Assembly (NCBI GenBank): GCA_002747395.1 | Contig: PDPE01000045.1 | Coordinates: 1 to 57,980, forward strand | DNA: 57,980 nucleotides | Direction of reading: 5' to 3' | DNA from: Pseudomonadota bacterium | GTDB lineage: Bacteria; Pseudomonadota; Gammaproteobacteria; Pseudomonadales; Oleiphilaceae | Shown here: piece after piece, positions 8,868 through 17,223 of the stretch | Numbering within the stretch: the first letter of the stretch is position 1 | How the letters are laid out: the number at the start of each line of letters is the position of its first letter | Translations under genes and position numbers: made by a program | Notes under the pieces: model-generated | Databases searched by the model: none | The model's input: only the letters and a program-made list of their open reading frames with translations | Told to the model about the DNA's origin: nothing

Positions 8868-8970
8868 GGGGCAATGTCGCGTACGTCAGTGGTTGTTGCG
8901 GTCACAGGATAGTCCGGAAGCTGTCATCCTGCCGAGGCCGGATACAATGTATTCAGGCATGGTCGGAGCC

Positions 8971-9393
8971 TCATGGCAAGTCCTCTTTGGAGTGATCCAG
9001 CGCTTTTAGAATCGTGCAGTTTTCGGCGCTTTCTTTCCCGCCGCAGCAGGCATCACTCAGCTGATGCAAATCGGATAACATCTGTTGCAGTGCATGGATC
9101 TTTTGGGTGACTTCCTCTATTTTTGCCTGGGCTATCGCTTTGGCTTCCCTGCAGGTGTGCTGGTCTTTATTGGCACGTATGGAGAGAAAGGTCTGTATTT
9201 CATTGAGGGAGAAGCCGATTTTTCGTGCCCGTACGATAAATCTGGCAGAATCAAGATCAGATTCGGTATAGATACGATAATTGGATTCAGTTCGACCACT
9301 TGCCCGCAGGTAGCCATGTTTTTCGTAGTAGCGCAATGTATGGACGCTGACATCCAGCTCTTTGGCCGCTTGCCCGATTCGATAGGTTGCCAT
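8971..9393 (-). CDS. zntR: MerR-family regulator, ZntR-like (zinc-responsive)
   Basis: 140 aa. The MerR winged helix (1-70: YRIGQAAKELDVSVHTLRYY) is followed by a long dimerisation helix and a metal-binding loop near the C-terminus, ACCGGKESAENCTILKAL. This aligns with the E. coli ZntR loop, where the paired Cys, a downstream residue and the last Cys bind zinc; here the pair and the last Cys are kept, while a His seen in E. coli is not at the same place. ZntR activates zinc exporters by twisting the promoter. No exporter gene is adjacent, so the target lies elsewhere. Related CadR/PbrR specificity cannot be excluded. Confidence 0.8.
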   Translation of the reverse strand: MATYRIGQAAKELDVSVHTLRYYEKHGYLRASGRTESNYRIYTESDLDSARFIVRARKIGFSLNEIQTFLSIRANKDQHTCREAKAIAQAKIEEVTQKIHALQQMLSDLHQLSDACCGGKESAENCTILKALDHSKEDLP

Positions 9394-9479
9394 TTGATTA
9401 CCCTGTTTTCGATTGCCGGTTGATTTCTCTGTTTCGTTTTATTCCGTTCTGTTTCCTGACTCGGTTTTTTCCATGTCGG

Positions 9480-11234
9480 TCACATTTTGTCGAGTGTTGG
9501 AATGCCGAGTAATTGCAAGCCCGTTTTCAGTGTTTTGGCAGTGGCTGCGCACAGTTGCAGGCGGCTTGCCCTGTCTTGCTCTGACACCCCCTGTTTGTTG
9601 ACGGGGCAGGCTTCATAGAAGGTCATAAAGGTGCCTGCCAATTCATAGAGGTAGCCACAGAGCAGGTGAGGTGTGCCTCTGTCGGCAACTCGCTGAATGA
9701 TATCGCTGAATTGAATCAGCTTTTGGCCGAGGGATTCTTCGGCGGGGGCAGTCAGTGTCACCTTCCCTGATATGTCTGTCGGAGACAGTTCCGCCTTTCG
9801 AAAAATGGATTGAATGCGAGTGTAGGCGTATTGCAGATAGGGAGCGGTGTTGCCTTCAAAGGCGAGCATATTGTCCCAGTCGAAAATGTAGTCCGTTGTC
9901 CGGTTTTTTGACAGGTCAGCGTATTTTACAGCGCCTATTCCAACCGCCTGGCCAATTTTGTCCAGTTCGTCCGGGGCAAGGTCGGGGTTTTTTGCGGAGA
10001 CCAGCCTTGTCGCCCGTTCAACGGCTTCATCGAGCAAATCGACCAGTTTGACCGTACCACCGGATCGGGTTTTGAACGGTTTACCGTCTTTACCCAGCAT
10101 CATGCCGAACGCATGATGCTCCAGGGTTACCTCGGGTGGCACATAACCGGCCTTGCGCACAATGCTCCACGCTTGTTGCAGGTGTTGGGCCTGGCGGGAA
10201 TCGATAAAGTACAGTATCCGGTTGGCATGCAGTTTTTCATACCGATACCTGGCACAGGCAATGTCCGTCGTGGTATACAGAAAGCCGCCATCGCGTTTCT
10301 GTATGATCACGCCCATCGGGTCACCATCTTTATTCTTGAACTCATCAAGAAAAACCACACAGGCACCGTCGTCTTCAACGGCAAGTCCCTTCTCTTTCAG
10401 GTCGTCCACTATGCCTTTGAGCATCGGGTTGTACAGGCTTTCTCCCATCGTGTCAGCCTTGCTCAGGCTGACATTCAGTCGATCATAATTCTTCTGGTTT
10501 TGGTCCAGGGTCACATCGACCAGTTTTTTCCAGAGGTTGAAGCAGGCCTGATCACCACTTTGCAGTTTCACGACACAGGAACGTGCTCTTTCTGCAAATG
10601 CTTCTGATTCGTCGTAGCGTTTTTTGGATTCCCGGTAAAATCCTTCCAGATCACGGAGACCGGCATCAGCGGCATCGGGGTTTTCGGACTGGAGGTCTTC
10701 CAGATGCGCGATCAGCATGCCGAACTGGGTGCCCCAATCGCCGATATGGTTGGCTCGTATGACTTTGTGACCGAGAAACTCTAGCGTTTTCGCAACGCCG
10801 TCACCGATGATGGTGGAGCGAATATGGCCAACGTGCATCTCCTTGGCGACGTTGGGGGCGGAGTAGTCGATAACGATGGTTTGCGGATTGTCTGTGAGGG
10901 GAATATTTGCCCGGGAGTCAGCGACAATGGCCTCAACCTGACCGGCAAGCCATCGAGGGTCAAGAAACAGGTTGATGAACCCCGGCCCGGCGATTTCTGT
11001 TCTGGCCACCCTGTCCGACTCGGGGAGTCGGTCGATAATTGCCCGGGCGATGTCTCTCGGGTTCTTGCGGGCCGCTTTGGAGAGCATCATGGCCAGGTTG
11101 GTGGCAAAGTCACCGTGTGACCTGTCTTTGGTCAGATCCACCTGGATAGCCGGTTCTGCGTCGGCCGGGATTATTTTATCCTGTTTCAGTTGATGGAGTG
11201 CCTGGGCAAGCAGATCAATAATATGGGCCTTCAT
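9480..11234 (-). CDS. argS: Arginyl-tRNA synthetase
   Basis: Class I aminoacyl-tRNA synthetase charging tRNA-Arg, 584 aa, normal for ArgS. The N-terminal additional domain is followed by the HIGH-type motif in [20 protein letters not shown], the catalytic Rossmann fold, a KMSKS-region variant near [17 protein letters not shown], and the all-helical anticodon domain ending in LGIPTLDKM. The open frame extends to 11297, but the ATG at 11234 (MKAHIIDLL) has a purine-rich AAGAGAG just upstream and fits the family N-terminus. It stands alone. Confidence 0.95.
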   Translation of the reverse strand: MKAHIIDLLAQALHQLKQDKIIPADAEPAIQVDLTKDRSHGDFATNLAMMLSKAARKNPRDIARAIIDRLPESDRVARTEIAGPGFINLFLDPRWLAGQVEAIVADSRANIPLTDNPQTIVIDYSAPNVAKEMHVGHIRSTIIGDGVAKTLEFLGHKVIRANHIGDWGTQFGMLIAHLEDLQSENPDAADAGLRDLEGFYRESKKRYDESEAFAERARSCVVKLQSGDQACFNLWKKLVDVTLDQNQKNYDRLNVSLSKADTMGESLYNPMLKGIVDDLKEKGLAVEDDGACVVFLDEFKNKDGDPMGVIIQKRDGGFLYTTTDIACARYRYEKLHANRILYFIDSRQAQHLQQAWSIVRKAGYVPPEVTLEHHAFGMMLGKDGKPFKTRSGGTVKLVDLLDEAVERATRLVSAKNPDLAPDELDKIGQAVGIGAVKYADLSKNRTTDYIFDWDNMLAFEGNTAPYLQYAYTRIQSIFRKAELSPTDISGKVTLTAPAEESLGQKLIQFSDIIQRVADRGTPHLLCGYLYELAGTFMTFYEACPVNKQGVSEQDRASRLQLCAATAKTLKTGLQLLGIPTLDKM

Positions 11235-11477
11235 GTGTGCTCTCTTATGTGTGCTTTTATGGTCGTGTGCTCGTGCGCGGCAGAAAGCGCTCGACAAATA
11301 ACGGGATGATGGTTGAAGATCAGGCGTTGATTTTAATGGATGACAAGATCAATTGCCACATTCATCAGGCAGGCACCCGGCCCGGTTTTGCAGATCGACT
11401 CTGATCTGAACTACATGATGCCGGGCAGGAGATGGTTCAAGGCAGTGTTACTGTGCCAGTGCAGGGGGCGGGGCGGG

Positions 11478-11717
11478 CTAGCTTTCCGTGCCTGTTGCCG
11501 GTTCGGGGGTGCCAGACCGGGTGGCAGACTGGCTGTTGCCAAGCTTGATATGCTTCCTTCCCGCCAGACTTTGCTGCCCGCTCACGCCGGACTTTATCTG
11601 TTCAATATTGCCTCCTTTGGCCAGAAATTCCTGCACCTGTTTTTCTATGGATGCAGATGTGGCCGTGGCAGCGGGTTCCTTTTTTTTGCTTTGTGTTTTT
11701 CTCGTTGGAGCGCTCAT
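11478..11717 (-). CDS. Small basic conserved-type protein of unknown function
   Basis: 79 aa from the ATG at 11717, which has AAGGAT 9 nt upstream; the frame extends to 11771 but without such a site. The N-terminus is Lys/Arg/Ser-rich (MSAPTRKTQSKKKEP), the middle predicts a short helix then EFLAKGGNIEQI and a basic GRKHIKLG, and the tail is Ser/Thr-rich. A core of the form FLAKGG-x-I-x-x-I recurs in small gammaproteobacterial proteins of unknown role. I do not assign a function. Confidence 0.55.
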   Translation of the reverse strand: MSAPTRKTQSKKKEPAATATSASIEKQVQEFLAKGGNIEQIKSGVSGQQSLAGRKHIKLGNSQSATRSGTPEPATGTES

Positions 11718-11850
11718 AGATGTTTGATCCTTTTTGAATGCGCAGCCATGATACCTGAATTGGCGGGACAATACCGGATAAATTATTACCGCTTTTTAAG
11801 TTATTGAAGCAACAAGCACCTTGTGTCGCTACATTATGACTTCTGCCAGG

Positions 11851-11906
11851 GGACAGAGCGAAGCGGGAAAAGCATCGAAAAAACGCGTTTTTTCTGCACT
11901 CTGTCC
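11851..11906. other. Nested inverted repeats in the btuB leader region
   Basis: Outer arms GGACAGAG/CTCTGTCC (8 bp) enclose a perfect 18-bp palindrome at 11877-11894 (GAAAAAACG arm) that would form a hairpin ending in a T-run on either strand. It lies 132 nt before the btuB-like start, so it could be a bidirectional terminator or part of a structured leader. Confidence 0.45.
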
Positions 11907-11963
11907 GCTTTCCGTCTGCATCATTAATTTCTTGACACTTTGTCGCCATTCCAGTTAGCCTTG

Positions 11964-12025
11964 CCTGACCATGTCATCGGGTCAGGTGTTCAGTTTATCC
12001 ACCCGATCATACTTCAGGATCGGGT
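11964..12025 (+). other. Two consecutive hairpins just upstream of the TonB receptor
   Basis: CCTGACC/GGTCAGG arms (11964-11986) are followed by ACCCGATC/GATCGGGT arms (12001-12025, perfect 8 bp, 9-nt loop), the second ending 12 nt before the proposed TTG start. In the message they would sit over the ribosome-entry region. There is no recognisable cobalamin-riboswitch B12 box. Confidence 0.45.
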
Positions 12026-12037
12026 CAAACCATTGCA

Positions 12038-14098
12038 TTGCGAAGGGCGAAGGGCAATGAGGGAAAATCGGCGTTTCTTGTGACGTTTCTTGTAAAGTTG
12101 TTGAAATTCGCATACGGCAGTTTCGTGGCCACTCTGCTTTCTCTGGCTTCTTTGATCCTGCTTGTCAAGTCTGCCCCTGCTTCCGGTTCCTCAATAGTCA
12201 CAACGGAAAAAGTAACCGTATTCGGTACCCGTGTCTCTGCGGATGAAGTGGATATTGCCGAACAGACAGCTTTTATCACCGTTATTTCAAAGGAAGAAAT
12301 CGCCAGCAGATTCGGTACTGCGGGGGATGTGCTGGCCAGCCAGTCGAGCATCCAGGTGCGCGACTCCGGCGGCATTGGCGCTTTTTCTACCTTGTATTTG
12401 CGTGGTTCCTCCACTCAACAAGTGAACGTGTATCTGGATGGAGTTCTGCTCAACAATGTGGTGAGCGGCACCGTTGACCTCGGTCGTATTTCCCTGAATC
12501 AGATTGATTCCATTGAAATATATCGCGGAGCACCTCCCGTGCAGTTTGTGCATTCTGCGATTGGCGGTGCGGTAAATATCCGAACCGGGTCACTGACAGG
12601 GGAAAACCGTGCCGATCTGACACTTGGTTTTGGCTCTTTCAATACGCAAAAGGCAAACCTGTCCGGCCTGTATTCACTGACACCGAGGTTGAGTATTCAG
12701 GGAGCCGTTGGCTATCAGGCCAGTGACAATGATTTCGAGTTTGTCAACGACAACCAGACCCCCTTGAATCCCTATGATGACAGAACCGAACACAGAAACA
12801 ACAATGATGTGGAGATGCTCAGTGGGCTGGTGTCCGGGCGCTATCAGGTGTCAGACTCTGAAAGTGTTCTGCTGCGTATTCAGCGCCATGAAAAAAAACA
12901 CAATATAGCCGATCTGTTCAACTCGGTGGACACAGCCAGTGCGCTGGACAGTGACCTTACCCAAGTTCAGCTGTACTTGAATCAGGATGACTGGCAACAA
13001 GGTGCCTATACCATTGGAGCCTTTTACGGCAGGGTGGAAGAGCATTTTATTGATCGCCAGGGCAGGGTTGGCATTGGCAGGCAGGATGAGACGTCGCTGA
13101 CAGAGACGTTCGGGGGAGAATTGACCGGGCTGCAACTGGTGGGTGACCTTCAGGTTTCTGCCTCGGTTGAACTAAAGTGGGACGGATATAAAAATCAACA
13201 GAAAATCGGTGATTCGCCAGACCAGGAATTTGAACGATACTCGGCAATGTTTGCCTCTCAGAGCGATTATGCCTTTGCAGACGGGCTGGCGATCTGGCAA
13301 GCGGGTGTGCGAGTGCAGGGGATTCGGGATGACGGACAACAGCCTGGCGACAACGGGCTTGAAGATGTCAGTGATTCTAAACGCTATTTTTCCTGGCATA
13401 CCGGTCTTCGGTGGGATTTTTCGCCCTGGGCGACCTTGAAGGGAAATCTGTCCAGGGGCATACGAATCCCGAGATTATCCGAAAAATTCGGTGATCGCGG
13501 TCTGTTTATTGGCAATCCCGAGTTAAGGGAAGAAGAGGCCATCAATCTGGATCTGGGGGTCACCATGGCGTCCGGGGATTTTGAATTGACCATGGCACTT
13601 TTTCTGCGCTGGCTGGATGATGCCATAGTCGCAGCCTGGGACTCGAGAGGGGTGGGGCGATTCGAAAATATCAGTCGGGCAGAAATTCAGGGTGTTGAGT
13701 TTGATGCGACTTACTCTCCCCTTGAATGGTTGACACTGGTGGGCCGAACTACCGTGCAGAATACTGAAAATACCAGTCATATATCCGATCAGCGAGGTAA
13801 CCGGCTGGCTGGTCATTATGACCATGCGCACTATTTGTCCGGTACGCTCGACTATGCGGATTGGCTTTTAACGACCGAGTTTGAATATCAGGTCGGTGGT
13901 TATTATGACAGCGCCGAAGCGGCGGCGATACCCGATAAGACCCGGGTGAATTTGCTGGTTCAGTGGCAGCCGGGCGATCTCCCTGGCAGCCTTTTCTCGT
14001 TTGAGGCCCGCAATATCACCGATGAGTCATTTGAGGCGTTTAATGGTTATCCCGCGCCCGGGAGGCACTATCTGGTTGCTTACAATCAGTTTTTTTGA
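12038..14098 (+). CDS. btuB: TonB-dependent outer-membrane receptor, probable cobalamin receptor (BtuB-like)
   Basis: 686 aa. A hydrophobic export signal lies about residues 17-47, then the TonB-box-like EKVTVFGTR, a plug domain (GDVLASQSSIQVRDSGGIGAFSTLYLRG; GGAVNIRTG) and a 22-strand barrel ending in an aromatic C-terminus (HYLVAYNQFF). The cobalamin assignment rests on its neighbours: BtuC permease, CobO/BtuR and BtuF lie downstream in the same direction. It is longer than E. coli BtuB. The start is uncertain: the open frame begins with TTG at 12038, and a GTG at 12080 with GAGGGA about 15 nt upstream is an alternative. Confidence 0.8.
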   Translation: MRRAKGNEGKSAFLVTFLVKLLKFAYGSFVATLLSLASLILLVKSAPASGSSIVTTEKVTVFGTRVSADEVDIAEQTAFITVISKEEIASRFGTAGDVLASQSSIQVRDSGGIGAFSTLYLRGSSTQQVNVYLDGVLLNNVVSGTVDLGRISLNQIDSIEIYRGAPPVQFVHSAIGGAVNIRTGSLTGENRADLTLGFGSFNTQKANLSGLYSLTPRLSIQGAVGYQASDNDFEFVNDNQTPLNPYDDRTEHRNNNDVEMLSGLVSGRYQVSDSESVLLRIQRHEKKHNIADLFNSVDTASALDSDLTQVQLYLNQDDWQQGAYTIGAFYGRVEEHFIDRQGRVGIGRQDETSLTETFGGELTGLQLVGDLQVSASVELKWDGYKNQQKIGDSPDQEFERYSAMFASQSDYAFADGLAIWQAGVRVQGIRDDGQQPGDNGLEDVSDSKRYFSWHTGLRWDFSPWATLKGNLSRGIRIPRLSEKFGDRGLFIGNPELREEEAINLDLGVTMASGDFELTMALFLRWLDDAIVAAWDSRGVGRFENISRAEIQGVEFDATYSPLEWLTLVGRTTVQNTENTSHISDQRGNRLAGHYDHAHYLSGTLDYADWLLTTEFEYQVGGYYDSAEAAAIPDKTRVNLLVQWQPGDLPGSLFSFEARNITDESFEAFNGYPAPGRHYLVAYNQFF

Positions 14099-14134
14099 AT
14101 GACTGAAAAGCGTACTTTTATCTGTCAGGTATCG

Positions 14135-14195
14135 ATAACAAATACATTAAATAACAAATACATCAATAACAAACACATCAACAACAAGTGTACCA
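14135..14195 (+). repeat. Four imperfect 15-bp tandem repeats
   Basis: Units at 14135, 14151, 14166 and 14181 follow the pattern ATAACAAATACATCA with drift in the later copies. They lie in the A-rich, T-poor gap between the receptor and the lipoprotein and give the latter an unstructured leader. The lipoprotein's ribosome site CAGGAG follows at 14213. Confidence 0.7.
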
Positions 14196-14227
14196 ATAAA
14201 CAATAATTACACCAGGAGAACAACAAT

Positions 14228-15400
14228 ATGAATTACATCAAACCGGTATCGTACATTTTTTCAGGATTGCTGACCGTGTCACTGGTCGGTTGTGGTGGAG
14301 ACTCGTCTTCCGACACTGTGGCAGGAGGAGCGGCCGTTATCGCCGCTGTCGGCAGTGATTACAGTTCGAGCAGTATCAGTGTCGTGGAAGACATTGATAC
14401 ACTGGATATTGTAAATGGATTGGTGGCGACGGATCAGTCGGATATCACGGTTGCGACCTATGGCGACCACTTTTACCGAATCGGTCGGTTTGGCCAGGAT
14501 AACATTACCAAATACAGCTTCAGCAATCCGGGCAAGGCAGAGTGGCAGTTCAGTGTCAATGATGCCGGGCAAACGGGAGCCAACCCCTATGATATTGTTT
14601 TTGTGAATGAGCAAAAGGCCTATGTACTGCGCTATGGGGCAGGAACAATCTGGATTGTTAATCCTTCTGTCAGTGCCGATGATGAGGCTGGCTTTAAAAC
14701 GGGTGAAATCGACCTGTCGGCCTACGATAGCACGGATAACGCACCTGAAATGAGTAATGCAGTGATACATGATGGCAAGCTGTATGTTTCCTTGCAGGGA
14801 ATGGACACGGCAAGCGGGTACGTGCCCGGACAAGCCTGGCTGGTGGTAATTGATACCGAAACAGACCAGGAAGTGAATACCGGACGGGGAGGAGCCTTGC
14901 CGGGTATTCCTCTTTCAATAAAAAATCCGATTGATCTGGATTATCACGATGGCAGCGTATACGTAACCGGCATTGGCAGATTTGCATCAAGCTGGTCTGG
15001 CACGCCTGCCGAGTACACAGGCGGTGTGGAACGAATAGATTTGTCCACACTTGAGTCAGAACTGGTATTGGATGATGGTGATGACCAGAACCACCCTTAC
15101 GGGCAAATCAATGGCATAGAGATGGTTTCGTCAACCATGATGGTGTTTCGTGGCTATGCGAGCTTTGGCAATGAAACCTTGTATTCACTTGATTTAACCA
15201 GTGGCCAGGTGTCCGGCCAGGCATTTGGTGGCATTTCCGGTCAGGATGTGCATTCCATCAATATGGATGCACAGGGTCGCTTGTGGGTCGGCCTGGGGGG
15301 TGCCAATCCGTCAATCAGGGTATTGAGTGATGCCGGGGCAACGGAGGGTGAGCTTGTGTTAACTCAAAATCCTGCCCGAATTGTTTTCGCCAGGAAGTAA
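14228..15400 (+). CDS. Beta-propeller lipoprotein beside the cobalamin receptor (BtuG-like role proposed)
   Basis: 390 aa. The signal peptide ends at the lipobox LVGC, so Cys22 is the acylated residue and Gly follows it, favouring the outer membrane. A Gly/Ser linker leads into repeated strands of a propeller: TVATYGDHFYRIGR, NEQKAYVLRYGAGTIWIV, HDGKLYVSLQG, HDGSVYVTGIG, AQGRLWVGLGG. It contains many Asp-Gly turns and no catalytic motif. In Bacteroides the propeller lipoprotein BtuG caps BtuB and captures cobalamin at the surface; the same architecture and position here suggest an analogous role. The fold is well supported; ligand and surface exposure are inference. Confidence 0.75.
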   Translation: MNYIKPVSYIFSGLLTVSLVGCGGDSSSDTVAGGAAVIAAVGSDYSSSSISVVEDIDTLDIVNGLVATDQSDITVATYGDHFYRIGRFGQDNITKYSFSNPGKAEWQFSVNDAGQTGANPYDIVFVNEQKAYVLRYGAGTIWIVNPSVSADDEAGFKTGEIDLSAYDSTDNAPEMSNAVIHDGKLYVSLQGMDTASGYVPGQAWLVVIDTETDQEVNTGRGGALPGIPLSIKNPIDLDYHDGSVYVTGIGRFASSWSGTPAEYTGGVERIDLSTLESELVLDDGDDQNHPYGQINGIEMVSSTMMVFRGYASFGNETLYSLDLTSGQVSGQAFGGISGQDVHSINMDAQGRLWVGLGGANPSIRVLSDAGATEGELVLTQNPARIVFARK

Positions 15401-15413
15401 TGTGATTGCCGCG

Positions 15414-15449
15414 CCTGTTGATCTGGCCATTCCTGTTGATCTGGCCATT
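15414..15449 (+). repeat. 18-bp perfect tandem duplication
   Basis: Two adjacent copies of CCTGTTGATCTGGCCATT at 15414-15431 and 15432-15449, in the gap before btuC. Confidence 0.9.
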
Positions 15450-15478
15450 ATTGACGCAGCCATTGATACAGCCACTGT

Positions 15479-15518
15479 TGCCGACCCCCTTTCCTGGAGA
15501 GTAAGGGGGAAATCGGCA
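15479..15518 (+). other. Long interrupted hairpin before btuC
   Basis: Arms TGCCGA-CCCCCTT and AAGGGGG-(AAA)-TCGGCA give 13 base pairs with a three-base bulge. It ends 17 nt before the btuC ATG and there is no T-run. It could hide the ribosome site, protect the downstream message, or be a remnant element. Confidence 0.5.
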
Positions 15519-15535
15519 GCGATTTTGGCCAAAGC

Positions 15536-16537
15536 ATGACAATTCGATATGTCCTGCCCGCAGGCGCGCTTGTTTTGTCGATTTTCTTTGCCCTGTCGTC
15601 CGGCAGTGTGGCTATTCCGTTTATGGATGTCATACAGTCTCTTTTTGTCTGCCCGTTCAGCGCCCCGTGTGGCGTGTCGGAATTGAGCGATCAGATACTT
15701 TGGGAAATTCGTTTGCCCAGAGTGTTGATGGCACTGGTTACCGGAGCCGGGTTGGCAGTGACGGGCGCGGTATTGCAATCCATCATGCGTAACCCTTTGG
15801 CTGACCCTTATCTGTTTGGAATTTCTTCGGGAGCTTCGCTAGGTGCGGTTATCGTACTCTCCTCGACCATGGCGGTGGCAGGTGTTTCTCTCACCCTGGG
15901 TGCATTGCTGGGCGGGCTGTTTTCCGTGGTGCTTATGTTGACCCTGGCGGGCCGCTCTGCCACCAATGTTGAACGTCTGCTTTTGTCCGGTGTCGCTGTG
16001 TCTTTTATGCTCAGTTCCTTTACCGGCCTGATTTTGTATTATTCTGACCCGGACACGGCAGCTTCCTTGCTGTTCTGGATGATGGGCAGTTTTTCCAATA
16101 GTCAGTGGTCTGAATTACCGGTACCTGCGATTGCTCTGGTGGTGGGTGTGTTCCTGTTTGTGTCGTTTCGCCGGTGGTTTTCTGCCGTACTGGCGGGTGA
16201 CGAGAGCGCATTTGCACTCGGCGTGCCGGTAAATCGTTTTCGGCTTTCCATGCTGTTGGTGTGCGCCGCGATTACTGCTGTTATTGTCGCTCATGTTGGC
16301 GGAATCGGCTTCGTCGGGTTGATGATTCCACATATATCCAGATATCTGGTGGGCGCCCGGATTCAGGATCTTGTTCCCATGTGTCTGCTTATTGGTGGTA
16401 TATTTATGATCTGGGTGGATGTGGTCGCCCACTCTCTGCTGGCCTATCAGGTGTTGCCTGTCGGTATTGTCACATCGGCGGCAGGTAGTCTGTTTTTCTT
16501 TTTTATTCTTAAATTTCGAACATATAGTAGTGGCTGA
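15536..16537 (+). CDS. btuC: Cobalamin ABC transporter permease BtuC (FecCD family)
   Basis: 333 aa inner-membrane permease of the FecCD/BtuC family. The family signature lies near residues 60-110 (LPRVLMALVTGAGLAVTGAVLQ; RNPLADPYLFGISSGASLG), and a second block GGIGFVGLMIPHISRYLVG marks the cytoplasmic L-loop that contacts the ATPase. About ten membrane helices are expected. Heme and siderophore permeases share this family; the cobalamin reading comes from adjacent CobO and BtuF. No ATPase (btuD) follows, which is unusual. Confidence 0.85.
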   Translation: MTIRYVLPAGALVLSIFFALSSGSVAIPFMDVIQSLFVCPFSAPCGVSELSDQILWEIRLPRVLMALVTGAGLAVTGAVLQSIMRNPLADPYLFGISSGASLGAVIVLSSTMAVAGVSLTLGALLGGLFSVVLMLTLAGRSATNVERLLLSGVAVSFMLSSFTGLILYYSDPDTAASLLFWMMGSFSNSQWSELPVPAIALVVGVFLFVSFRRWFSAVLAGDESAFALGVPVNRFRLSMLLVCAAITAVIVAHVGGIGFVGLMIPHISRYLVGARIQDLVPMCLLIGGIFMIWVDVVAHSLLAYQVLPVGIVTSAAGSLFFFFILKFRTYSSG

Positions 16538-16613
16538 TTTACGGCACTCTTGTTTACGGCACTCTTGCCGCACTTTAAAAAGGTATGATATTCATAAAAG
16601 GTATCATATTTAT
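16538..16613 (+). repeat. Two back-to-back short tandem duplications between btuC and cobO
   Basis: A perfect 15-bp unit TTTACGGCACTCTTG occurs twice (16538-16567), and an 18-bp unit (AAAAGGTATGATATTCAT, 16/18 identical) twice (16578-16613). Confidence 0.85.
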
Positions 16614-16629
16614 CAAAAGGGGAAAGCAT

Positions 16630-17223
16630 ATGGACAAGCAGGAAAAACACAGGATTTCATCGCAGAAGTTAAAGGAAAAGGTCGATGCCAGTGTGGCCAA
16701 AGCGCAGGTGGAGCGTGGCATCGTGATCGTGATAACCGGCGATGGCAAGGGAAAATCCACCTCCGGATTTGGTACGGTGGTTCGTTGTGTCGGTCATGGT
16801 TACCAGGCAGCGGTTGCCCAGTTTATCAAGGGGAACTGGGACTGCGGGGAGCGAGACCTGTTGGAAAAACACGGTGTGCCTTTCGCCGTGATGGGAACCG
16901 GCTTTACCTGGGACACCCAGGACAGGGAGGGAGATATTCGGGCGGCGACAGAAGTATGGCAACAGGCAAGGGAGTATCTGAAAAACCCGGATTATCATGT
17001 GGTACTACTTGACGAGCTTACCTACATGCTGGGGTACAATTACCTGAACAGGGAGGAAGTGCTCGAAGCGATTCGTTCCAGGCCGGAAAACCAGACGGTT
17101 GTCGTGACCGGTCGGGGTGCCGTTCGTGAACTCAGAGAGCTCGCAGACACGGTAAGCGAAGTGAAGGATCTGAAACATGCCTTTCGTGCCGGGGTGAAAG
17201 CGCGTAAGGGAGTAGACTGGTGA
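16630..17223 (+). CDS. cobO: Cob(I)alamin adenosyltransferase, CobO/BtuR type
   Basis: 197 aa cytosolic enzyme that adenosylates corrinoids with ATP. The P-loop GDGKGKST is at residues 37-44, followed by family blocks QFIKGNWDCGERDLLE, TWDTQDREGDIRAA, VLLDELTYMLGYNYL and VVVTGRGAVREL. The frame opens at 16585, but the ATG at 16630 has AAAAGGGGAAAG just upstream. The last bases overlap the BtuF start (GTGA), so the two are translationally coupled. It would trap and activate newly imported cobalamin. Confidence 0.92.
   Translation: MDKQEKHRISSQKLKEKVDASVAKAQVERGIVIVITGDGKGKSTSGFGTVVRCVGHGYQAAVAQFIKGNWDCGERDLLEKHGVPFAVMGTGFTWDTQDREGDIRAATEVWQQAREYLKNPDYHVVLLDELTYMLGYNYLNREEVLEAIRSRPENQTVVVTGRGAVRELRELADTVSEVKDLKHAFRAGVKARKGVDW

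Noticed and set aside
8868..8970. Inverted TCACAGGAT/TGTCATCCTG elements as a pho or MerR operator
   Set aside because: The arms are imperfect and match neither the PhoB box nor the long MerR-type dyad well enough to call.
11761..12037. Cobalamin riboswitch upstream of the receptor
   Set aside because: I looked for the conserved B12 box and the GCCACTG core and found neither in this gap; only unrelated hairpins are present.
15470..15485. GCCACTG at the btuC leader as a riboswitch core
   Set aside because: The heptamer is there, but no B12 box or other conserved parts accompany it; judged chance.
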